The notes under the pieces are model-generated. The model had not been told where the DNA came from, did not search any database, and saw nothing but the letters and a program-made list of their open reading frames with translations. From the NCBI GenBank assembly GCA_947626845.1, contig CANQTW010000023.1:1-39740 (forward strand): DNA of 39,740 nucleotides. The letters are read 5' to 3'. Source of the DNA: an uncultured Oscillospiraceae bacterium. Its GTDB lineage: Bacteria > Bacillota > Clostridia > Oscillospirales > Oscillospiraceae. Made by a program: the position numbers and the translations under genes. Shown here piece by piece: positions 8,055-14,077 of the stretch. Position 1 is the stretch's first letter; every line of letters begins with the position of its first letter.

Positions 8055-8120
8055 AAAACCGCCGCTTGCCTGTGACTTTGAAATTTGAGCGTGAGAAATG
8101 ACCTGCCCAGCGGCGGTTTT
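8055..8120. terminator. Inverted repeat with 42-base loop below the small membrane protein gene
   Basis: AAAACCGCCGCT (8055-8066) pairs with AGCGGCGGTTTT (8109-8120). On the plus strand it is followed by TTCC after six T in all; on the minus strand it comes 31 bases after the stop of the 58-residue gene and ends in TTTT. It may be a terminator with a long loop or the end of a small RNA. Confidence 0.4.
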
Positions 8121-8151
8121 TTCCTTTCTGCCGCCGGACAGATACTTTTCT

Positions 8152-8328
8152 TTATTGTTTCTTCCGCTTCGCAATGCAATTTATTGCAAACGCGATTGAA
8201 CTACACATCAATCCCGCAGTCAACAATACTTGATTTTTTCCATCTTGAAAAATACAAAGAGCCAGACAAATTAAACCGGCTGTCGCAAATGCAATGCCCC
8301 AAAAGAATAGAATTCTCTTTTTGTTCAT
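8152..8328 (-). CDS. 58-residue two-helix membrane protein beside XRE regulator
   Basis: A short gene below usual length cut-offs. It reads MNKKRILFFWGIAFATAGLI, then CLALCIFQDGKNQ, then VLLTAGLMCSSIAFAINCIA and ends KRKKQ. Two hydrophobic helices (about residues 7-27 and 34-52) are joined by a short polar turn, with positive charges at both ends, so both termini should face the cytoplasm. An AAGG ribosome-site-like stretch (AAAAGGTAAGGATCAATA) precedes the ATG. It starts 18 bases after the stop of the membrane-anchored XRE gene on the same strand and shares its AT-rich composition, so the two probably form one transcript and arrived together. Function unknown; I do not recognise a family. 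Confidence 0.7.
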   Translation of the reverse strand: MNKKRILFFWGIAFATAGLICLALCIFQDGKNQVLLTAGLMCSSIAFAINCIAKRKKQ

Positions 8329-8346
8329 TTATTGATCCTTACCTTT

Positions 8347-8796
8347 TCAACATTTTGACCGTATAATCAGTATAATTCCCAGTAAAATAAGAGGAAAAGA
8401 AATGCCAAGGGTGAAACCGGAAAGCATCTCTTGCATATCAGTTCCGCCAATTAACTGTGAATAGATAAGAAAAACGATTCCAGTAAGGGATATTACAATG
8501 CCAATAAGCATTAGCTTCTTATTTTTAAGGTCTTGCGTTTCTTTTATCATTTTCAGTATCTGCTGACTATCTGTATGGGTACTCTTTTCATCTTCTCCAT
8601 CAAACAATTGCGCTACCGTAGTATTTAATTCCTGACACAAGGGCTCGATCATTGAGTAATCGGGCATACACTTTCCTGTTTCCCATTTTGAAATCGTTTT
8701 ATTGGAAACTCCCAGCCGTTCAGCAAGTTGTTCTTGCGTAAAATTTTTCTCTTTCCGCTTTTTGAATATAAATTTACCTATTGCACTCTGATCCAT
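8347..8796 (-). CDS. XRE-family helix-turn-helix regulator with C-terminal membrane anchor
   Basis: 149 residues. Residues 8-62 form a Cro/C1-type HTH: FIFKKRKEKNFTQEQLAERL followed by GVSNKTISKWETGKCMPDYSMI, a pattern seen in many Firmicute regulators. After a charged linker come two hydrophobic helices (about 97-119 and 127-146). The protein is therefore expected to hold its DNA-binding domain at the inner face of the membrane. The gene is clearly more AT-rich than its neighbours, which suggests transfer from a lower-GC Firmicute. It is followed by the 58-residue membrane protein gene. The ribosome site is weak (GGGGGA 9 bases before ATG). Targets are unknown; autoregulation is usual for the family. 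Confidence 0.88.
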   Translation of the reverse strand: MDQSAIGKFIFKKRKEKNFTQEQLAERLGVSNKTISKWETGKCMPDYSMIEPLCQELNTTVAQLFDGEDEKSTHTDSQQILKMIKETQDLKNKKLMLIGIVISLTGIVFLIYSQLIGGTDMQEMLSGFTLGISFPLILLGIILIIRSKC

Positions 8797-8938
8797 ATCT
8801 TAATTCCCCCAGAGTATCTTTTTGTATGAAGTATACCTTTTTGCCTTGAAAACAACACCCCTTATCAGGCGAATATGGGTGGAATGAGCTTTTTATCTTA
8901 TCATATTATCTTTCCAAGTATGACGGCGGGCCGCCTGG

Positions 8939-9038
8939 CGTCGTCGCGGAACACGCTTAACCTCGCCGCCACGCAAGCGTGACGGCTCAGGCGCAGTGTT
9001 CGCTCCTCCTTTCCCCATCGGGCGACGGCCCGATGGGG
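8939..9038 (-). repeat. Dispersed element B, copy 2
   Basis: Read on the minus strand it has the same order as the other copies: hairpin (9028-9038 with 9013-9023), AAAGGAGGAGC, GCGCCTGAGCC, a second hairpin GCCGTCACG-cttg-CGTGGCGGC, then GGCGAGGTTAAGCG and CGCGACGACG. It lies after the stop of the DUF1287 gene on that gene's strand and could also act as its terminator. The rest of the 282-base gap at 8797-9078 holds the AT-rich upstream region of the XRE gene. Confidence 0.75.
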
Positions 9039-9078
9039 GCCCTACGGCGTTTTAAAAAGGTTTATTGGAATTCCGGCG

Positions 9079-9738
9079 TCAGCTGACACGGTAGTGGCCC
9101 ACGATCCGGTCCTTATACCGCTCCAGCACGTCCTCCTCGTACCGGAGCTGGGCAGTGCCGGCGTGGTGGATCAGGAAGGGGACGCCCTTTTTATTTCTGG
9201 CGTTGGAGACGATGCCGATGTGGTTTTGGAAGATCACGATGTCCCCGCCCTGCCACTCCCCGATCTCGGAGAGGTCCGTCGTGAGGGCGCGGGCGGTATC
9301 TTTGAAGTAGACCGCCAGGTTCCGGACGCGCCGGAAGTCGATCTTCCTGTCGGGCGTGGCGACGCCGTACTGCTCCGGCGCGCGCAGGATATCCTCGTTG
9401 ACCAGCTCCATCAGGTCGTACCCCGCCCCCCGGAGGGCGAAGGCCACCACGTCCGTGCAGACGCCGCAGCCGTCGTCGGGGTAGCCGGAGGCGTAGTATT
9501 TGCTCTTGTAGCGGGGCTTTGTCCCCACATATTCAAGGGCGCTTTCCAGAATATCCGTCTGGTCATCCACGCCGTCCCCGTCGGCGTCCACGGCGCTGAC
9601 ATAGGGCGCGACGCCGAAATCGGCATTGGTGAAGCGCTTGTGGGGCAGGACGTTCAGGCGGTATAAAAAGTACACCGCCGCGATCACCGCGGCGGAGAGG
9701 CAGAGCATGAGCAGGAACGGTGAAAACTTACGTTTCAT
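9079..9738 (-). CDS. DUF1287 family protein with N-terminal membrane anchor
   Basis: 219 residues. An N-terminal hydrophobic segment (SPFLLMLCLSAAVIAAVYFL) acts as signal anchor, so the rest is outside the cell membrane. The body matches DUF1287, an NlpC/P60-like fold group: DGVDDQTDILESALEYVG, then GCGVCTDVVAFALRGAGYDL with the candidate catalytic Cys, then GGDIVIFQNHIGIVSN and FLIHHAG with candidate His residues. A peptidase or amidase on the cell wall is plausible, but the biochemical role is unproven. The ATG at 9738 was chosen because GGAGG lies 5 bases upstream of it; the ATG at 9750 has no ribosome site. An intrinsic terminator sits just before its ribosome site (9754-9781). Confidence 0.82.
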   Translation of the reverse strand: MKRKFSPFLLMLCLSAAVIAAVYFLYRLNVLPHKRFTNADFGVAPYVSAVDADGDGVDDQTDILESALEYVGTKPRYKSKYYASGYPDDGCGVCTDVVAFALRGAGYDLMELVNEDILRAPEQYGVATPDRKIDFRRVRNLAVYFKDTARALTTDLSEIGEWQGGDIVIFQNHIGIVSNARNKKGVPFLIHHAGTAQLRYEEDVLERYKDRIVGHYRVS

Positions 9739-9753
9739 GGGGGCCTCCATGTG

Positions 9754-9781
9754 AAAAACCGGCCGGTGGGATCACCGGCCG
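9754..9781 (-). terminator. Terminator between the 77-residue gene and the DUF1287 gene
   Basis: On the minus strand CGGCCGGTG-atcc-CACCGGCCG is followed by GTTTTTCAC. It is 15 bases after the 77-residue gene and ends directly before the GGAGG of the DUF1287 gene, leaving no room for a promoter between them. Confidence 0.8.
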
Positions 9782-9795
9782 ATGCGATTATAGAT

Positions 9796-10029
9796 TCAGA
9801 ACAGGTTTTTCAGCTTGTCCTTCAGGCCGCCGGCGGCGTCACCCAGCTTATCCAGGGAGACCTTGGCCTTGACGCCGTCAGCCACCTTCTTGAGGATGTC
9901 ATCGGGCAGATCGACGCCCAAAAGGCTCTCGACGGTCTTGACGGGGTCTTTTTTGAAGTTCTCCATGAGGCCGGCGTCGGCCTTGAGCTTGCCTACGACC
10001 TCTTCGATCTTCTCTTTGACGTTATCCAT
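9796..10029 (-). CDS. 77-residue helical protein, leader-peptide-like
   Basis: Small, charged and predicted all-helical, without signal peptide or cysteine. The middle, ENFKKDPVKTVESLLGVDLP followed by DDILKKVADGVKAK, resembles the DP...GxDLPD pattern of Nif11/NHLP-type leader peptides. Proteins with this segment are, as far as I recall, common as unannotated small proteins in clostridia. The C-terminal part has AAGG followed by LKDKLKNLF. No modification enzyme, protease or exporter lies nearby, so a ribosomal peptide product is not supported. Its ATG overlaps the stop of the DUF1508 gene by one base (TAATG), indicating translational coupling. Function unknown. Confidence 0.75.
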   Translation of the reverse strand: MDNVKEKIEEVVGKLKADAGLMENFKKDPVKTVESLLGVDLPDDILKKVADGVKAKVSLDKLGDAAGGLKDKLKNLF

Positions 10030-10400
10030 TATTCCCGCTCCTCCACAGGCGCGTCAGGGGCGTTCTTTTTGACGGACTCGACGCCGTTCTGGCAGGAGGA
10101 TTTGCTCTTGTAGCCCTCACTGGCCAGGATGGGCTCGCCGTTGGTGGCCTTCAGGCGGAAACGGTACTCACCGGCCTTGTCAAGATAAATCTCGAACTTG
10201 GGGTTCTTGACGGTGGTGTACCCCTCGACGGTCTGATCCTCGACGCCGGCGACGGGGGCGTTCTTCTTGACGGACGCGATGCCGTTCAGGCAGGCGCTCT
10301 CGGTGGTGTAGACCTCGCTGGTACCAATGGGTTCGCCGTTGGCGGCCAGGAGCATGAAGTTATAGCCCGTGGCGGTCTTTTTGTAAACGAATTTGCCCAT
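10029..10400 (-). CDS. DUF1508/YegP-like protein with two tandem repeats
   Basis: 123 residues made of two copies of the roughly 50-residue DUF1508 unit. The first runs from GKFVYKK through NGEPIGTSEVYTTESACLNGIASVKKNAP; the second from PKFEIYLDKAGEYRFRLKATNGEPILASE through NGVESVKKNAP. YegP-like proteins are small alpha/beta proteins of unknown function. The start at 10400 follows AAGGAGG; an upstream in-frame ATG at 10448 would add 16 residues lying over the promoter and is rejected. It is the first gene of a two-gene unit with the 77-residue protein and has a good sigma-A promoter at 10437-10465. Confidence 0.88.
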   Translation of the reverse strand: MGKFVYKKTATGYNFMLLAANGEPIGTSEVYTTESACLNGIASVKKNAPVAGVEDQTVEGYTTVKNPKFEIYLDKAGEYRFRLKATNGEPILASEGYKSKSSCQNGVESVKKNAPDAPVEERE

Positions 10401-10436
10401 GGGGAATTGCCTCCTTATTATTTTATGGATACTGTC

Positions 10437-10465
10437 ATTATACGACAAGGCTTCCGATTATTCAA
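10437..10465 (-). promoter_or_regulatory. Sigma-A promoter of the DUF1508/77-residue unit
   Basis: On the minus strand TTGAAT (10460-10465), 17 bases, then perfect TATAAT (10437-10442), about 37 bases before the start codon. Confidence 0.75.
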
Positions 10466-10633
10466 GGGGGAATTTGGGGCTTTGCAGAGGAAAAGAAAAT
10501 TTTTTGTTAAATTTCCGCATTTTATTCCCTTTTGATACATTATTGCGGTATACTGTTTTTGGAATCGGCCCGCGGTGCCGGTCCGCATCCGAAATGGGGT
10601 GGTTTTACGCACGATCATGATTGGGATAAGGAT

Positions 10634-11341
10634 ATGCGGGAGTATGAGCTCCGCGAGGAGGCCCAGGCCCGACGGGGCATCGCGGAATACGAGCGCCGGA
10701 GGCGGCATCTGAAGGCGCTTATGACCGGCTGCCTGATACTGCTCCTGATCGCCGCCGCCGTGACGGCGGTGGTGCTGTCGGTACGGCGCAGCGGCAGGAC
10801 GTCCGGCGATCCCGTCGGGACCGACGGCGAGACGGAGGTCCTGGACTGGGTCATACAGGACCTGCTGCCCGTCAACGAGTACTCAAGGCCGGGGAAAAAG
10901 CTGGAGCAGGTGACGGCTGTGGCCGTCCATTATGTGGGCAATCCCGGCACCACCGCCAAGCAGAACAGGAATTATTTCGCCAATCTGGCCAAGACCCACG
11001 AGACCTCCGCCAGCAGCCATTTCGTGGTGGGGCTGGAGGGGGAGGTCATACAGTGCATCCCCCTCTCCGAGTGGAGCTACTGCACCAGTCAGGCCAACGG
11101 CTACACCATCTCCATCGAGGTCTGCCATCCGGACGAGACGGGGAAATTCAACGACGCCTCCATGGCCTCCCTGGTGCGGCTTCTCAAGTGGCTGGTTGGC
11201 CATTACGGTCTGGACAGGACGGGCGTCATACGCCACTACGACGTGACCGGCAAGGTCTGCCCCAAATACTACGTGGAGAATCCGGACGCCTGGGAGGCGC
11301 TTCTGGACGCGGTCTTTGATGGGGAGACGGTCACGGAATAA
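10634..11341 (+). CDS. N-acetylmuramoyl-L-alanine amidase (Amidase_2) with membrane anchor
   Basis: 235 residues. A charged cytoplasmic N-terminus with many Arg and Glu (about 1-32) precedes one transmembrane helix (ALMTGCLILLLIAAAVTAVV). The rest is an extracellular Amidase_2/PGRP-like domain: VTAVAVHYVGNPG holds the first zinc His, SSHFVVGLEGEVIQCIPLSE follows, and VIRHYDVTGKVCPKYY holds the second His and the zinc Cys. The enzyme should cut the bond between muramic acid and the stem peptide in cell wall turnover or spore formation. The start is uncertain: the ATG at 10634 has only AAGG very close upstream, but longer in-frame options have no better site. A terminator follows at 11369-11406. 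Confidence 0.88.
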   Translation: MREYELREEAQARRGIAEYERRRRHLKALMTGCLILLLIAAAVTAVVLSVRRSGRTSGDPVGTDGETEVLDWVIQDLLPVNEYSRPGKKLEQVTAVAVHYVGNPGTTAKQNRNYFANLAKTHETSASSHFVVGLEGEVIQCIPLSEWSYCTSQANGYTISIEVCHPDETGKFNDASMASLVRLLKWLVGHYGLDRTGVIRHYDVTGKVCPKYYVENPDAWEALLDAVFDGETVTE

Positions 11342-11368
11342 GGGAAAAACTTCCGTAAAGGGAACAGA

Positions 11369-11406
11369 CGGGGAGACGGCGTGGAGAGGTCCGCGCCGTC
11401 TCCCCG
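11369..11406 (+). terminator. Terminator after the amidase gene
   Basis: A perfect 13-bp stem (11369-11381 with 11394-11406) with a 12-base loop is followed by CGTTTTCT, 27 bases after the amidase stop. Confidence 0.8.
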
Positions 11407-11437
11407 CGTTTTCTCCTCCGCGGGAGGGCAATGGCGC

Positions 11438-11466
11438 TTGACAGGCGGCGGGCGCGGTGATATTTT
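11438..11466 (+). promoter_or_regulatory. Probable promoter of the MscS channel gene
   Basis: Perfect TTGACA (11438-11443), 17 bases, then TATTTT (11461-11466), 40 bases before the start codon. Confidence 0.55.
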
Positions 11467-11506
11467 TATATTGGATGAGTGTAAAATTTTCCGGGAGGTC
11501 ACTTTT

Positions 11507-12469
11507 ATGGCTAAAGAGAAAAAGAACGTATCCGGCGGCCCCGCGGCGCGCGGGGACAAGAACGGGAAGGGCGGGCGCGGCTCTCTGCCCCGCTGGGTAA
11601 AGCTTGCGGTGTACGCCCTGATCACGGCGGGGGCCGCGGCGCTGGTGAGGCCCGCCGGCGACTGGCTCAACGGTCTTTCCGCTCACCCGCTTATGGACTG
11701 GGGCATCCCCTTCCGGCTGGCGGCGATGCTGGCGGGGCTGGCCTGCCTGTCGGTGCTTTTCTCCCTGATCATCGACCACATCACCCCCAAAACAAGCCAC
11801 GGAAAGACCGTCCGGTCCATTGTGGACAGCGCCGTGAAATACATTATCGGCATCGTGGCCGTCATGTGGGGCCTGGCCATCATGGGCGTCAATGTGACGG
11901 CCCTGCTGGCCGGCGCCGGCGTGGCGGCGCTGATCATAGGCTTTGGCGCGGAGAGCCTTATCGCCGATGTGATCACCGGCATCTTCATGCTGTTTGAGCA
12001 TCAGTACTCCGTGGGGGACGTGATTGTGGTGGACGATTTTCGCGGCACCGTGACAAGGATCGGCATCCGCTCCACCTCCATCACCGACGCCGGCGGCAAC
12101 GTGAAGATCATCAACAACTCCGATATCCGCTCCCTGATCAACCGCTCCTCCAGCGCCTCCGTGGCCATCTGCGACCTGGGCGTGCTCTACGACGGGGAGG
12201 CCGTGCGCAAGGCGGAGGCCATTCTGGCCCAGGCCATCCAGAAGCTGTACGAGGGGCATAAGGAGCTATTTTTGGAGCCGCCGGAATACAAGGGCGTGCA
12301 GGAGCTGAACCTCACCGAAAACGCCGCCATCCTGCGGGTCACCGCCAACGTCAGCGAGAACGACATCTTCACCGCACAGCGGCTTATGAACCGGGAGCTG
12401 ATGATGGCCCTGGAGGACGGCGGCTGCGGCAATCCGCCCGCGGAGCTGGCCGTCACCAACGTCAACTGA
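11507..12469 (+). CDS. MscS-family mechanosensitive ion channel
   Basis: 320 residues. Three hydrophobic helices follow a basic N-terminus. The pore-lining TM3 is within VTALLAGAGVAALIIGFGAE, and the beta domain follows with LFEHQYSVGDVIVVDDFRGTV and GGNVKIINNSDIRSLINRS. These are diagnostic for small-conductance channels that open under membrane tension and release solutes on osmotic downshift. The ATG at 11507 follows GGGAGGT; the open frame upstream of it overlaps the promoter and a terminator and is not coding. The large unknown gene at 12479 starts 9 bases after the stop and is probably co-transcribed. Confidence 0.93.
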   Translation: MAKEKKNVSGGPAARGDKNGKGGRGSLPRWVKLAVYALITAGAAALVRPAGDWLNGLSAHPLMDWGIPFRLAAMLAGLACLSVLFSLIIDHITPKTSHGKTVRSIVDSAVKYIIGIVAVMWGLAIMGVNVTALLAGAGVAALIIGFGAESLIADVITGIFMLFEHQYSVGDVIVVDDFRGTVTRIGIRSTSITDAGGNVKIINNSDIRSLINRSSSASVAICDLGVLYDGEAVRKAEAILAQAIQKLYEGHKELFLEPPEYKGVQELNLTENAAILRVTANVSENDIFTAQRLMNRELMMALEDGGCGNPPAELAVTNVN

Positions 12470-12478
12470 GGCCCGGCC

Positions 12479-14038
12479 ATGAAGGACTACGAATTTTCCT
12501 CTCCGGGCGGCGAGATCGCCTCGCCGGGCCGGGAGGTGTCGCTGCCGCTCCGGGAGGCCTACCGGCCCGTGGAGCTGGCCGCCGCACCGGCCGAAAGCGC
12601 GGCGGTCCCGGAGGACGCCCGCTCCGGGGGGTCCTCTGAAAAGGCCCGGTCAACGGCCAAAAAGCCGAAGCGCGGGCTGGGACGCCTCCAGCAGGCCGCG
12701 GCGGCGGTGGCCGTGTCCGCCGTCACCGTGACGGCGGCGGGGGGCCTGCCTTCCCTTCTGCCGGAGCGGGAGGGCTATCCCTACGCGCCGCTCACGGCGT
12801 CTCAGCAGGCGTTTCTGGACGAGACGTACCAGGCCCTGCTGGCCGGGGATATGGACGTCATGGAGGACCTGACAGGCAGCGTCATGTCCGAACAGCTCTT
12901 CCGGCAGGTGGTCCAGCCCTACAATGAGCGCATCAATATAGAATACGAGGAGAGCCTGTACGACCCCTTTACGCTGGGGGCCGAGGCGGGCTACCTTCAA
13001 TACGACGGCGAGCACGCCGGAGTCGCCCTCGACGACGGCAGCGGACGGCCCCTGATGTGGATGACCTTTGAGGAATACGGGGGCGTCTCCACCAAGGTGC
13101 AGGGCCTCCAGGGGAACGGCAGCGAGTATCTCCGGCAGATCATGGTGTCCCGCGACGCGGACTATGTTTATACGACCTACGCCAAGATGGACCTCCTGCC
13201 CTCGAAGGAAACCCAGGGGCGGAGCATGACCTACCGGTTCCGCGAGGATAAGGATGGGGTGGAGACGCTGTGCGAGACCCGTCTTTTGGGGGAATTTTAC
13301 AAACTCCCCTACTTCTATTATTCCGACGAATACACCTATGTCCTGGCCGGCGGCACGGTATCCTTCGACTACTCCGACAGCGGCGGCGGACAGGCCCACG
13401 GGGCGGCCCGCGTCAGCGGCGGGCGCACCACGGACTGGGACGAGAACGTACACATCGACATCACCCAGTCCCCCAGGGGCTTCTACTCCACGGTAACGCT
13501 GGACTTAGGGGATGGGCGGGAGCCACAGCGCTTTGATATCGGCGAATGGTACGCCCCGGAGCCCTATGTCCATCAATTCACCATGAACTGGTTCCTGCCC
13601 CTGGAGGGGCCGGACTTCAAGCCCGGTCCGACGCCGGCGGTGACAGGCGCCATCGCCGCCAGCGGAAAGGCTGGGGAAAACCTGACCTGGGCGCTGACCG
13701 ACGGCGGCACAGTGACCGTGAACGGCACGGGCCCCACCTACAATTTTCGGGGCGTCTCCGCGGCGAGGCCGGGGTGGTTCACCTCCGCCGGCATCCCCGT
13801 GACACGCGCCGTGGTGAAGGAGGGCGTCACCGTTATCGGGGAATACTTCTTCGCCGCGGAAAACAGCGCCCTCGTCTCCGTCAGCCTCCCGGCGAGCCTG
13901 ACGCGCATCGGCGAAGGGGCCTTCGACGGGTGCGAGGCGCTTACGGAGATCGATTTTGCCGGGAGCGAGGAGGCCTGGATCGCCCTGGGCGGCCCAAAGC
14001 TTTTGCCTGCCGGCATCACCGTCCGCTTCGGTGTATGA
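12479..14038 (+). CDS. Large membrane-anchored protein with C-terminal LRR_5/BspA-like unit
   Basis: 519 residues. I do not recognise the main part. An N-terminal region of about 65 residues rich in Gly, Pro, Ala and Arg is followed by a likely membrane helix (QAAAAVAVSAVTVTAAGGLP). The long extracellular middle section (about 100-380) is acidic, Tyr-rich and probably beta-rich. The end (about 440-505) reads GVTVIGEYFFAAENSALVSV then LPASLTRIGEGAFDGCEALT. That is the pattern of BspA-like leucine-rich repeats (LRR_5), which often serve adhesion in gut bacteria. GAGG at the end of the MscS gene provides its ribosome site, so the two are probably translated from one message. Role unknown; surface display is inferred. 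Confidence 0.75.
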   Translation: MKDYEFSSPGGEIASPGREVSLPLREAYRPVELAAAPAESAAVPEDARSGGSSEKARSTAKKPKRGLGRLQQAAAAVAVSAVTVTAAGGLPSLLPEREGYPYAPLTASQQAFLDETYQALLAGDMDVMEDLTGSVMSEQLFRQVVQPYNERINIEYEESLYDPFTLGAEAGYLQYDGEHAGVALDDGSGRPLMWMTFEEYGGVSTKVQGLQGNGSEYLRQIMVSRDADYVYTTYAKMDLLPSKETQGRSMTYRFREDKDGVETLCETRLLGEFYKLPYFYYSDEYTYVLAGGTVSFDYSDSGGGQAHGAARVSGGRTTDWDENVHIDITQSPRGFYSTVTLDLGDGREPQRFDIGEWYAPEPYVHQFTMNWFLPLEGPDFKPGPTPAVTGAIAASGKAGENLTWALTDGGTVTVNGTGPTYNFRGVSAARPGWFTSAGIPVTRAVVKEGVTVIGEYFFAAENSALVSVSLPASLTRIGEGAFDGCEALTEIDFAGSEEAWIALGGPKLLPAGITVRFGV

Positions 14039-14077
14039 CGGAAGCGGATCAATACAATTACAGTATCAGGAGTCAAT

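Larger units (their letters stand above)
7834..8151. other. 318-base gap between malic enzyme and the small membrane protein gene
   Basis: No gene is seen. It holds the malic enzyme promoter, a bidirectional terminator-like hairpin (7913-7940), a 9-bp inverted repeat (7993-8001 with 8011-8019) and a 12-bp inverted repeat with a 42-base loop (8055-8066 with 8109-8120). Base composition shifts from GC-rich to AT-rich towards 8150. Confidence 0.6.

Noticed and set aside
8085..8366. 93-residue plus-strand open frame
   Set aside because: It lies opposite the 58-residue minus-strand gene, which has a ribosome site, membrane-protein composition and operon context.
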